DNA of 25,649 nt from DASYAE01 sp036501535 (lineage in GTDB: Bacteria; Actinomycetota; Actinomycetes; Streptomycetales; Catenulisporaceae): positions 1 through 25,649 of the forward strand of contig DASYAE010000233.1 of the NCBI GenBank assembly GCA_036501535.1. The letters run 5' to 3'. The position numbers and the translations under genes were made by a program. The notes under the pieces were generated by a model, which was not told where the DNA came from, searched no databases, and worked only from the letters and a program-made list of their open reading frames with translations. Within the stretch, counting starts at the first letter, position 1. Each line of letters starts with the position of its first letter. Of the stretch, positions 9,155 through 16,689 are shown piece by piece.

Positions 9155-9184
9155 CGAACCCGCCGGAACCATCCGGCGGGTTCG
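9155..9184. terminator. 12-bp perfect hairpin after the DUF6458 pair
   Basis: CGAACCCGCCGG (9155-9166) and CCGGCGGGTTCG (9173-9184) pair perfectly around a 6-base loop, 33 bases after the stop. It is a strong terminator for the rightward operon and could also catch leftward readthrough from the NlpC/P60 gene. Confidence 0.75.
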
Positions 9185-9423
9185 AACGTCTAGATGGCGA
9201 GTGGGATCGGCGCAAAGAGGATGCGCCCGGACCGCCGAGTGGGTAGGCGCCGCAAGGGTGGTGGGTGGTTGCGGCAGTTTCGGCGATCCGGGCGCAGAGG
9301 CGGGTGGTCGGCCGGACTTGGGGGGAGGGGGATCGGCCTCGGCCCGCCTGTTGTTCCTTCAGGAAGTCTGTTGAGCCTTGCGGTGCTGTGCGGCGCTGAT
9401 CGATCGGGGCGCGGGTGCTGCGG
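9185..9423. other. Gene-free spacer, G-rich on the + strand
   Basis: I see no convincing gene in this 239-base stretch between the terminator and the NlpC/P60 stop. It contains G-runs (GGGTGGTGGGTGG at 9256-9268 and GGGGGGAGGGGG near 9320-9332) and a weak inverted repeat TTCCTTCAGGAA near 9355-9366 that might serve the leftward gene as a terminator. Confidence 0.5.
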
Positions 9424-10473
9424 TCAGCCGTCCACGCGGCCGTAGCCGACCGGCGTGAGGTAGATGTAGTTCGAGGACGACGGGTCCAGGGACGCGTACT
9501 GGACGTCCTGGCCCGTGGTCGGCGCGTGGATGATCATGTCGTTGCCGACGTAGATGGCAACGTGGCCCGGCGGAACGCCCTCGAAGAAGACGAGGTCTCC
9601 CGGCTCCAGCTGGGACGCGTCGTCGAAGATCGAGATGTCTCCGTCGGCGTTGTCGTACTGGTCTTCCGAGGTCCGCGGGATCGTCACGCCGGCCGCCGCC
9701 CAGGAGGCCATGGTCAGGCCCGAGCAGTCGAACGAGTCCGGGCCGGAGGCGCCGTAGACGTAGGGGTCTCCCACCGCCGCCTCGGCGTAGGCCACCGCGG
9801 CGGCCGCGCGGCCAGACGGCGTCGGCAGCGTCCCGGAGTAGCTGGTCGTGCCGTTGCCGGCGGTGATCTGCGCCGCCTGCTGCGCGGTCAGGCTGTCGAG
9901 CACCGACTGCTTCTGGTTCAGCTCGTCCTGGATCTGCTGCTTGCTCTGCGAGGCCTGGTTCAGCGCCGACTGCGCCTGCGCCTCGGCCGAGTTCGCGTTG
10001 TCCTGCTCCGCCTTCAGCTCGGCCTTGTCCTGGGCCATCATCTTGAGCTTGAGCGCCTCGAGCGACTCGGCCTGGTTGTTGGCGCTGGCCTGGGTCAGGT
10101 ACGTGTCCGGACTGGCCGTCAGGGCGAGCTGGAGCGACGGGGACACCCCGCTGCTGCGGTACTGCGCCGCGGCCTGGAGGCCCATCGAGGACTGCAGCGC
10201 CTGGAGCTGCTGCTGTTCCTGCGCGATGTCGTTCTGCAGCGCTGCGGCCTTGGCCTGCAGCGTCGTGTACGTGGTTTCCGCGGCGTCGTAGGCGTCTGTC
10301 GCCTTGTCCATCTGCGCGTTGAGATTGGCGACGTCGGCCTTCGCCTGGTCCAGCGACGGGGCGGGATCCGCCTGGCTGGTCGAGGGGATCAACGCGACCG
10401 CGCCGGCTGCTACGCCGACGAGGCTGAGCGCTGCGGCTCTGCTGGTCACCTTCGGGGCACGGTGGGAAGCCAT
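9424..10473 (-). CDS. Secreted NlpC/P60 peptidoglycan endopeptidase with coiled-coil
   Basis: This exported 349-residue cell-wall hydrolase should cleave peptide crosslinks (D-Glu to diamino acid type). The signal peptide covers about 1-35 (hydrophobic LSLVGVAAGAVALI, cleavage near SQA-DP). A long Gln/Ala-rich coiled coil (about 40-215) precedes the C-terminal NlpC/P60 domain (about 222-349), with nucleophile Cys250 in FDCSGL, His304 in GHVAIYVG and a third polar residue, His316, in IIHAPTTG. This layout matches RipA-like and streptomycete hydrolases used in growth, division and spore germination. The ATG follows GAAGGA. The c-di-AMP riboswitch directly upstream implies control by that second messenger. 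Confidence 0.93.
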   Translation of the reverse strand: MASHRAPKVTSRAAALSLVGVAAGAVALIPSTSQADPAPSLDQAKADVANLNAQMDKATDAYDAAETTYTTLQAKAAALQNDIAQEQQQLQALQSSMGLQAAAQYRSSGVSPSLQLALTASPDTYLTQASANNQAESLEALKLKMMAQDKAELKAEQDNANSAEAQAQSALNQASQSKQQIQDELNQKQSVLDSLTAQQAAQITAGNGTTSYSGTLPTPSGRAAAAVAYAEAAVGDPYVYGASGPDSFDCSGLTMASWAAAGVTIPRTSEDQYDNADGDISIFDDASQLEPGDLVFFEGVPPGHVAIYVGNDMIIHAPTTGQDVQYASLDPSSSNYIYLTPVGYGRVDG

Positions 10474-10489
10474 CGTTCCTTCTTCAGCC

Positions 10490-10680
10490 GGCGCCTACCG
10501 GGTTAGCTGACGGGTTCGGACGGAAGAAGTCGCCCTACGCCCCGCCGTTCGTGCCGCGGCCCGGATGGGCCGCCGCTGACCGGCGTTGCGATTCACCCCA
10601 AGGACTGCATTGGGTCCCCGGTTCCTCAGACGACGGCCTGCTCCGGAGTGCGACGCCCGGCCGGGGAGAGTTCGGCCGCG
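10490..10680 (-). ncRNA. c-di-AMP riboswitch (ydaO/yuaA type)
   Basis: Read leftward, the leader contains the hallmark blocks of this class in order: an early GAACTCTCC block (about 10665-10675), GGGGACCCA, TTGGGGTGAATCGC (about 10587-10600), then a closing block CGAACCCGTCAGCTAACC followed by CGGTAGGCG ending near 10492. This last block is almost invariant in the family. The aptamer ends about 17 bases before the NlpC/P60 ATG. That leaves no room for a terminator downstream, but the ribosome site lies just beyond, so control of translation, or of transcription inside the aptamer, is likely. Streptomycete wall hydrolases are known to carry this element. The exact 5' edge is approximate. Confidence 0.88.
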
Positions 10681-11220
10681 CGTCCCGGTCTCGACCACCG
10701 CCGCGGGATTCGGCGCGAAGTCGGCGGCCGGTCTGGGTGACTGGCGGGTCGCCGGACTTCTGGGCAGTTACCTTAGCGAGATCTGCGGGGCATGGCGGAG
10801 TCGGGCGGCCGGAATTTAACGCCGCTTTGCCTGCCCGCGGCCTGCCGCAGCACTCGCACATCACCCCGCATCCATGGTGCTGCCAGCATGTTCTGTCAGC
10901 TATCACCCGGTTTGGAATCAGCATATTCCCACTGAAACGGGCGGACCGGGCGATCGGGTCGCGCGGCAGGTCGGTGCGGTGATCTTTCCGACGCGCTGTC
11001 GGTACGATCCGGTCCGGACCGGGCTTCCGGGCCCGCCCGCGCCGCCCGGCCCGTCGCAGAACCCACTCTCAGTCGGTCCGCCGTACCTGTCGGTAACCCG
11101 AACTGACCAGGGGTCAGACCGGTGCCGGCCCGGTCGGGCCGGCCGGCGCGGCGCTGCGTCGGCCCGGCCGGGCCGGGTCAGGCTGTTGTCGGGCTGGTCA
11201 GCCGGTCAGCCGGTCACTGA
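10681..11220. other. Gene-free region upstream of the riboswitch
   Basis: No convincing gene is seen here. It should hold the promoter of the riboswitch-NlpC transcript on the minus strand, but I find no clear -35/-10 pair; TAAATT-like and TAAGGT boxes near 10812 and 10772 are weak. It also holds a perfect 14-base palindrome (11009-11022), the inverted repeat CTGACC-AGG-GGTCAG (11103-11117), and several GC hairpins after the stop of the leftward gene at 11221. Confidence 0.5.
11124..11143 (-). terminator. GC hairpin downstream of the leftward membrane protein
   Basis: GCCGGCCC (11124-11131) pairs with GGGCCGGC (11136-11143) around a 4-base loop, 78 bases after the stop of the gene at 11221-12213. 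No U tract is present. Confidence 0.4.
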
Positions 11221-12213
11221 TCAGCCGGTCGGATGCGCGGATCCGACCGCCATCGGCGTCCCGAGCGCCCCGCTGCCGCCGGCCGTCGCGGTCGAGCCCG
11301 CGTTCGGACCGGAACTCGCCCCGCCGCTTGAGGCCGGAGTTCCGCCGGACGGCGACGAGGGCGCGGACGATTCGGGCGCGGACGAGGGCGACTGCGCGGA
11401 CGGTGAACTCGACGCGCCGCCGGTGGTGGCGCTCGACGCGCTGCCGCTCGATCCGCTCGCAGGCGTCTGAGGCGCCGTCGAGTGCGGCGCGCTCGGCCCG
11501 GTCGAGCCGGTCGCCTGCCGGATCGGCTGGCCGGCGAGCATCCCGATCAGGACGGAGATTCCGAACACCGCGGCGACCGCCGCAGTGAGCGCGATGGGCT
11601 TGCGGAACCTGGAGGCGGGCCCGCCCGCCCGGGGCGACCCCTGTTCGGCCTCCAGCGTGGGCTCCCGGGCCTCCCGCAGGGGTGCCAGGGCGGCCGCCGC
11701 ATCCGCCGGATCGGACGGCCCAGGCGTCCACAGAGCGGGTGTCCCGGAGACCGTCGGGGTGTCGGCGACGGCGTCCGGGTCGTCGGCGAGGCCGTAGCGA
11801 CGGTCGGCCGGAATCGACTGCATCTTCGCGGTTTCGGCCAACACGCGCTCGATCGCCGCTGTCTCGATCGGCATCGCCCGCATCGGAACCGTCTGCATCG
11901 CCGCTGTCTCGATCGGCGCTGTTCTGGCTGAAGCCCGCTCTGCCGCGCCGGTGCGCGGGGCGCGCGGAAGCGACGAGCCGACCGAGTTGAGGGTGTCGGC
12001 GATCTTCTTCCCGCTGCTGCGGAACAGGTGACTGTAGACGGCCGCTCCTGTGGTGGTGATCACCGAGCCGACGGCCGCGCCGATCAGGGTGCCGGCCACC
12101 CCGAGCGTCGAGGCGACCAGGGCGGAGCAGGAGGCGGCCAGGGCCGAGGCTGCGACCTGGCTGGGCGTCAGATTGATCTTTCGGCGCTTCTCCGGGGCCT
12201 GCGGTCCGGGCAT
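11221..12213 (-). CDS. Repeat-rich membrane protein of unknown function
   Basis: The 330-residue protein has an N-terminal segment KINLTPSQVAASALAASCSALVASTLGVAGTLIGAAVGSV (about 13-55) with one long or two short membrane helices. A cytosolic linker contains a 15-residue tandem duplication (PIETAAMQTVPMRA / PIETAAIERVLAET, about 100-130). A second membrane helix follows (ALTAAVAAVFGISVLIGMLAG, about 205-228), then a 100-residue Ser/Gly/Ala/Pro-rich tail that probably spans the cell wall. The N-terminal block is a pattern I associate with actinobacterial proteins of unknown role. The ATG has AAGGGAG about 11 bases upstream and a TAAAAT -10 box. The tail may expose or anchor the protein at the wall; that is inference. 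Confidence 0.75.
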   Translation of the reverse strand: MPGPQAPEKRRKINLTPSQVAASALAASCSALVASTLGVAGTLIGAAVGSVITTTGAAVYSHLFRSSGKKIADTLNSVGSSLPRAPRTGAAERASARTAPIETAAMQTVPMRAMPIETAAIERVLAETAKMQSIPADRRYGLADDPDAVADTPTVSGTPALWTPGPSDPADAAAALAPLREAREPTLEAEQGSPRAGGPASRFRKPIALTAAVAAVFGISVLIGMLAGQPIRQATGSTGPSAPHSTAPQTPASGSSGSASSATTGGASSSPSAQSPSSAPESSAPSSPSGGTPASSGGASSGPNAGSTATAGGSGALGTPMAVGSAHPTG

Positions 12214-12248
12214 GGAGCTGAACTCTCCCTTCTTGTCAACAGTTGTCC

Positions 12249-12254
12249 ATTTTA
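12249..12254 (-). promoter_or_regulatory. -10 box TAAAAT for the leftward membrane protein
   Basis: On the minus strand TAAAAT fits the consensus and lies 35 bases before the ATG at 12213, giving a leader of roughly 30 bases with AAGGGAG inside it. No good -35 is visible at the proper distance. A TTGACA at 12239-12234 lies downstream and is not usable for this box. Confidence 0.4.
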
Positions 12255-12295
12255 GCCGATCTTCCGGCCGGGCCCCGGGTGTCGTCGGCGGCGTC

Positions 12296-12301
12296 TAGAC
12301 T
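12296..12301 (+). promoter_or_regulatory. Putative -10 box of pcrA (leaderless-type start)
   Basis: TAGACT, the same hexamer as before guaA, ends 10 bases before the pcrA ATG. The gap lacks a Shine-Dalgarno sequence. A transcription start at or just before the ATG is likely. Confidence 0.4.
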
Positions 12302-12311
12302 CGTCAGCACG

Positions 12312-14906
12312 ATGAGCGGCTCCTCAGGTTCCTACGAAGCCCCCCTGTTCGATCTGCCGAAGCCGCCGGCCGCGCGGGCCCGGGCCACGGCGCAGTCGGT
12401 GCTGCCCGCATTGCCCGCCGCGCCGCGCGATGACGCGTCGTTCCCCGAAGAGGGGGGCGCGGGCGCTCAGGCCCCGGCGCCGCGCGCGCCCCGCGGTGCC
12501 GAGCGGGGCACGCAGCGCAGCGCCGGCGGTGGCACAGGCGGCGGGCGGCGGTCCGAGCCGGAGGCGCTGCTCGACGGGCTCAACCCGGCCCAGCGCGAGG
12601 CCGTCGTGCACACCGGCTCGCCGCTGCTGATCGTGGCCGGCGCGGGCTCCGGCAAGACCCGGGTGCTGACCCACCGGATCGCCTACCTGCTGGCCGAGCG
12701 CGGCGCGCACCCCGGCGAGATCCTGGCCATCACCTTCACCAACAAGGCCGCGGCCGAGATGCGCGAGCGGGTCGAGGCGCTGGTCGGCCCGCGGGCCCGG
12801 ATCATGTGGGTCTCCACCTTCCACTCGGCCTGCGTGCGCATCCTGCGCCGCGAGCACGAGCACCTCGGGCTGCCCTCCTCGTTCACGATCTACGACGCGG
12901 ACGACTCCCGGCGGCTGATCGCCACGGTGGCCCGGGACCAGGAGCTCGACCCCAAGCGCTTCCCGCCGCGCGGGCTGCTGGCCCAGATCTCGGCGCTGAA
13001 GAACGAGCTGGTCGACCACGAGGCCGCCACTGCCAGGGCGCAGTCAGAGCAGGAGCGGGTCGTCGCCGAGGCGTACGGCGCCTACCAGCGGCGGCTGATC
13101 GCGGCCCGGGCGCTGGACTTCGACGACCTGATCATGACCACGGTCAACCTGCTGCAGGCCTTCCCGGCGGTGGCCGAGTCCTACCGGCGGCGGTTCCGGC
13201 ACGTGCTGGTCGACGAGTACCAGGACACCAACCACGCGCAGTACGTCCTGGTGCGCGAGCTGGTCGGCGGCGCGGTGTCGCAGGCCCCGAAGTACACCGT
13301 GGACGGCGAGCTGGTGGGCGGCACGGGGGAGGAGGGGGAGCCGGACGCGTCCACCGCGGTGCCCCCGGCCGAGCTGTGCGTCGTCGGCGACGCGGACCAG
13401 GCGATCTACGCCTTCCGCGGCGCGACCATCCGCAACATCCTCGAGTTCGAGGCCGACTACCCCAACGCCCGCACCATCCTGCTGGAGCAGAACTACCGCT
13501 CCACCCAGACGATCCTGACCGCGGCCAACGCGGTCATCGACAAGAACAAGAGCCGCCGGGCCAAGAACCTGTGGACGCAGGCCGGCGACGGCGAGCTGAT
13601 CGTTGGCTACGTCGGCGACAACGAGCACGACGAGGCCGCCTTCGTGGCCAACGAGGTGGACCGGCTCACCGACGAGGGTCTGGCCTCGCCCGGCGACGTG
13701 GCCGTGTTCTACCGCACCAACGCGCAGTCCCGCGTCTTCGAGGAGATGTTCATCCGCACCGGCCTGCCCTACCGGGTCGTCGGCGGCGTGCGCTTCTACG
13801 AGCGCAAGGAGATCAAGGACGCGCTGGCCTATCTGCGCGCGCTGGCGAACCCGGACGACTCGGTCTCGCTGCGCCGCATCGTGAACGTTCCGAAACGCGG
13901 CATCGGCGAGCGCGCCGAGGCGATGATCGACGCGCTGGCGCAGCGCGAGCGGATCTCCTTCGGCGCCGCGATCGACCGCGCGGACGAGGCCTACGGCATG
14001 GCGGCCCGCTCGCTGAACGCGGTCAAGGGCTTCGCGCTGATGATGGCCTCGCTGCGCGAGCTGGTCGACGGCGACGGACAAGCACAGGGCGCCGGCCCGG
14101 CCGCGCTGCTCGAGGCGATCCTGGAGCGCAGCGGCTACCTGGCCGAGCTGTCCGCCTCGACCGACCCGCAGGACGAGAGCCGGGTGGAGAACCTGCAGGA
14201 ACTCGTCGCGGTGTCGCACGAATACGAGCAGACCGACCCGGAGGGCGGCGTCATCGGCTTCCTCGAGCGGGTCGCGCTGGTCGCCGACGCCGACCAGATC
14301 CCGGACGCGGCTGCCGGCAACGGCGACAAAGCCGAAGGCGAGTCGAACGGCGTGGTCACCCTGATGACGCTGCACACCGCGAAGGGCCTGGAGTTCCCGG
14401 TGGTCTTCCTGACCGGCCTGGAAGAGGGCGTGTTCCCGCACTCTCGCGCCATGGGCAACCAGAAGGAGCTCGAGGAGGAGCGCCGGCTGGCCTACGTCGG
14501 CATCACCCGCGCCCGCCAGCGCCTCTACATCACCCGCGCGGTCATGCGATCGGCCTGGGGCTCGCCGTCCTACAACCCCGAGTCGCGTTTCCTGGCCGAG
14601 GTGCCGGACAAGCTGCTCGACTGGCAGCGCACCGCCCCCGAACCGCAGTCGGTGTCTTTCGGCACACTCACCCCCTCGCTCACCAAGGCGGCGGAACGCG
14701 CGCGCGGCAAGGGGATCAAGGCGACCGGCCCGGGCAACCGCGAGCCGATCTCGGTCGCGCCCGGCGACCGCGTGGTGCACGACACCTACGGGCTCGGCAC
14801 CGTGGTCTCGGTGGAGGGCCGGAACGGCGAGCACGCGACCGTCGACTTCGGTTCGAGCGGCGTGCGCAAGCTCGTCCTCGCCTTCGCGCCGCTGCAGAAG
14901 TTGTAG
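12312..14906 (+). CDS. pcrA: UvrD/PcrA-type ATP-dependent DNA helicase
   Basis: This 864-residue SF1A 3'-5' helicase acts in repair and replication-fork clearing. After a disordered N-terminal 90 residues come the Q motif (LNPAQREAV), motif I AGAGSGKT near 110, Ia FTNKAAAEM, motif II VDEYQDTN near 300, motif III GDADQAIYAFRGA near 359, motif IV LEQNYRST near 391, motif V TLHTAKGLEFPVV near 686 and motif VI YVGITRARQRLY near 729. The tail (PGDRVVHDTYGLGTVV...) is the Tudor-like C-terminal domain that binds RNA polymerase in PcrA. Between motifs II and III sits an acidic Gly/Glu-rich insertion (about 327-353). The ATG at 12312 is preferred to the upstream GTG at 12243 because the -10 box TAGACT lies between them. 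The stop is 7 bases from that of the convergent gene. Confidence 0.96.
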   Translation: MSGSSGSYEAPLFDLPKPPAARARATAQSVLPALPAAPRDDASFPEEGGAGAQAPAPRAPRGAERGTQRSAGGGTGGGRRSEPEALLDGLNPAQREAVVHTGSPLLIVAGAGSGKTRVLTHRIAYLLAERGAHPGEILAITFTNKAAAEMRERVEALVGPRARIMWVSTFHSACVRILRREHEHLGLPSSFTIYDADDSRRLIATVARDQELDPKRFPPRGLLAQISALKNELVDHEAATARAQSEQERVVAEAYGAYQRRLIAARALDFDDLIMTTVNLLQAFPAVAESYRRRFRHVLVDEYQDTNHAQYVLVRELVGGAVSQAPKYTVDGELVGGTGEEGEPDASTAVPPAELCVVGDADQAIYAFRGATIRNILEFEADYPNARTILLEQNYRSTQTILTAANAVIDKNKSRRAKNLWTQAGDGELIVGYVGDNEHDEAAFVANEVDRLTDEGLASPGDVAVFYRTNAQSRVFEEMFIRTGLPYRVVGGVRFYERKEIKDALAYLRALANPDDSVSLRRIVNVPKRGIGERAEAMIDALAQRERISFGAAIDRADEAYGMAARSLNAVKGFALMMASLRELVDGDGQAQGAGPAALLEAILERSGYLAELSASTDPQDESRVENLQELVAVSHEYEQTDPEGGVIGFLERVALVADADQIPDAAAGNGDKAEGESNGVVTLMTLHTAKGLEFPVVFLTGLEEGVFPHSRAMGNQKELEEERRLAYVGITRARQRLYITRAVMRSAWGSPSYNPESRFLAEVPDKLLDWQRTAPEPQSVSFGTLTPSLTKAAERARGKGIKATGPGNREPISVAPGDRVVHDTYGLGTVVSVEGRNGEHATVDFGSSGVRKLVLAFAPLQKL

Positions 14907-14913
14907 CGCACTG

Positions 14914-15903
14914 CTAGCCGTCGGAGTCGGAGTCCGAGTCGGGCTCCGGGGCGGGATCAGGGCCGGTATCGGTCTCGGACTCGGATTCGGATTCGGACTC
15001 GGGTGCGTTCTCGAGCGCGAGCCGGCGCCGTTTGATGATGGATCCGCTCGCCACGCTGCCCACGAGCATCACCACGAAGACGGTCACCAGCATCCACACG
15101 GTCGCCGAGTCCGACGACGTCGGAGCGGAGGTGGTCAGTGTGACAGTGCCCTCGCTCGGGCCGGTCGCCGAGGGCGCGGTCGACGGCGCCGCTGCCGCGG
15201 CGCCCGGAGCGGAATCACTGCTCCCCGAGGCCGTGGCGCCCGCCGAGGCCGAGCCGGTCGCGGTCGGCGACGCGGAGGAGTGTGCGGCGGCCCCGCCGCT
15301 CGTCGGCTGCGCGACGGAGGTGCCCGGCCCGCCCGCGGCGGACGGCGGGTCGTAGGTGAGGGACGGCATCGGGATGGTGAAGGTCGGACTGGTCGGCGAC
15401 TCGGTCGCGTTGTCGTCGCAGGTCTGCTGGCCGTTCCAGTCGAAGCTCGCCGAGTAGCTGCCGGCCTGCATCCCGGTCGTGAAGGTGAACCCGAGGACGA
15501 GCGTGTGGGAGCCCGGCTGCACCTGTCCGACGACCGTCCCTTCGCGCCAGCCCCCTGTCCCGCCGGGGAACACCCCCGCATCGGAGCCCTCGCCGTCGAA
15601 GTTCCAACTCATCACGGGTGTCGGGACCGAGATCAGGGCGGGCGGGCTGACCGTGTAGTCGATGACCAGCACGATGTCCTCGTCCGAGGTCACCTTGAGA
15701 GTCTCGGCGGCGGTGCCGTCCGTATCGTCCGTCGCGGCCGGCGTCGAGGCGGATATGGACAGATCGCCCTGCGTCGGCACCGAGCATGCGGGTACCGAGG
15801 CTCCCGGCGCCGGAGTCCCGTTGGCGAACGCTGCGACCGTCCCGAGCGGTGACAGCACCAGCGTCCCGGCCAGCAGCGCGCTGCCGAGCACGGCCTTGAG
15901 CAT
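14914..15903 (-). CDS. Secreted, C-terminally anchored surface protein with acidic tail
   Basis: This 329-residue protein of unknown function has a signal peptide at 1-28 (LKAVLGSALLAGTLVLSP, cleavage near AFA-NG). A beta-rich extracellular domain (about 30-190) carries one Cys near each end that may form a disulfide. A Ser/Ala/Thr/Gly-rich spacer follows, then one membrane helix (VWMLVTVFVVMLVGSVASG, about 265-285), a KRRR stop-transfer, and a short cytosolic tail of Ser-Glu and Ser-Asp repeats. I chose the second ATG (15901-15903) because GGGGAGG lies 6 bases before it. The ATG five codons upstream lacks a ribosome site, and its own first codons are that ribosome site. Convergent with pcrA. 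Confidence 0.72.
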   Translation of the reverse strand: MLKAVLGSALLAGTLVLSPLGTVAAFANGTPAPGASVPACSVPTQGDLSISASTPAATDDTDGTAAETLKVTSDEDIVLVIDYTVSPPALISVPTPVMSWNFDGEGSDAGVFPGGTGGWREGTVVGQVQPGSHTLVLGFTFTTGMQAGSYSASFDWNGQQTCDDNATESPTSPTFTIPMPSLTYDPPSAAGGPGTSVAQPTSGGAAAHSSASPTATGSASAGATASGSSDSAPGAAAAAPSTAPSATGPSEGTVTLTTSAPTSSDSATVWMLVTVFVVMLVGSVASGSIIKRRRLALENAPESESESESETDTGPDPAPEPDSDSDSDG

Positions 15904-15936
15904 CCCGAGCCTCCCCATGTGCGAGGGAGCTTAAAA

Positions 15937-15942
15937 TACAGC
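15937..15942 (-). promoter_or_regulatory. -10-like box before the surface protein
   Basis: On the minus strand TATTTT (in GTATTTTAAG, about 15934-15943) lies about 35 bases before the chosen ATG. It sits in a short AT patch. The -35 is weak (TTCTCG at 18 bp). Confidence 0.35.
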
Positions 15943-16004
15943 GGGCGCAGGGTGGCGAGAAGCCGGGCCGGCACTTTCGGTCACGATTCGACCCGGCGGC
16001 CGCT

Positions 16005-16655
16005 TCAGATCGCGCCGCGCAGCCGCTCCGCCTCGGTCGGCGTGATGTTCCGGTCGTTCATCCGGCTTCGGATCGCCCGGGCCATATAAGGCGTCGGATC
16101 GGTGCGGCTGGCGGCGTGCAGCGCGTCGACGAAGCGGTCCCGCTCGAACGTCATCGCCGCGATGTGTGGGGGCAGGTCGGAGTACTTGATGATCACTGTG
16201 GTCATCGCGAGGTCGACGGCCGGGTCGCCGGCGCGGGCGTTGCGCCAGTCGATCACGACCGGCCCTGCCGCCCCGGTCAGGATCACGTTGTCCGGATGGA
16301 AGTCGAGGTGCAGGACGCGGGCGTCGTCGTCCTGCCCGCCCAGCCCGGCCAGCCACGGCGGCGCGGCGAGTTCGTGCAGCCTGTCGTGCAGCTCGCCGAG
16401 CATCCGGCCGAACTCCTCGGCCCGCTCGGGCTGCTGCGCGGCCAGCTCCAGCATCGTCGGGCCGGACAGCCGTTCCATGACCATGTCCGTGTCCGTGGTC
16501 TCGTAGACCCGAGGCACCGGGAAGCCGCGTTCCGCGACGTACCGCATCAGGCGCGCTTCGGCCTCGGTCGGGCCCGGGACGCGATACCGTCGCAGCACCC
16601 GTGTCTCGTCCAGCGCATACACGTCGGCGTCTCGTCCCCGCGCGATCAGTTCCAC
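16005..16655 (-). CDS. Small aminoglycoside-phosphotransferase-like kinase
   Basis: The 216-residue cytosolic protein of the APH/choline-kinase fold likely phosphorylates a small molecule that cannot be named. The N-lobe starts ELIARGRDADVYAL, a nucleotide-binding strand-loop, with the hinge near MVMERLSGP. The C-lobe has the Brenner-type catalytic loop LHLDFHPDNVIL (His-x-Asp...Asn) and the metal-binding VIDWRNARAGDPAVDLA. All core motifs are present, but the protein is shorter than typical antibiotic-modifying APHs (about 260-300), mostly by trimming the C-lobe helices. It starts with GTG 34 bases after the stop of the upstream gene, so the two are probably co-transcribed. Antibiotic resistance should not be assumed. 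Confidence 0.8.
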   Translation of the reverse strand: MELIARGRDADVYALDETRVLRRYRVPGPTEAEARLMRYVAERGFPVPRVYETTDTDMVMERLSGPTMLELAAQQPERAEEFGRMLGELHDRLHELAAPPWLAGLGGQDDDARVLHLDFHPDNVILTGAAGPVVIDWRNARAGDPAVDLAMTTVIIKYSDLPPHIAAMTFERDRFVDALHAASRTDPTPYMARAIRSRMNDRNITPTEAERLRGAI

Positions 16656-16689
16656 CCGGCCAAGTCTGCCGGGTCCGGGCGCTCGCCGC

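Noticed and set aside
9256..9268. Possible G-quadruplex GGGTGGTGGGTGG
   Set aside because: At most two stacked tetrads with no link to a gene start; expected by chance in G-rich spacers.
10535..10924. Leftward frame with a CxCC motif upstream of the NlpC/P60 gene
   Set aside because: It overlaps the riboswitch aptamer, lacks a ribosome site and has no coding-like composition.
12234..12239. TTGACA on the minus strand as -35 of the membrane protein gene
   Set aside because: The matching -10 would overlap the start codon; the TAAAAT box upstream gives a sensible leader.
12806..14917. 703-codon frame overlapping pcrA on the same strand
   Set aside because: It is out of frame with all helicase motifs and has Arg/Gly low complexity.
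16005..16655. Antibiotic-resistance phosphotransferase
   Set aside because: Only the fold motifs are visible; the protein is short and no resistance-specific features or context are present.
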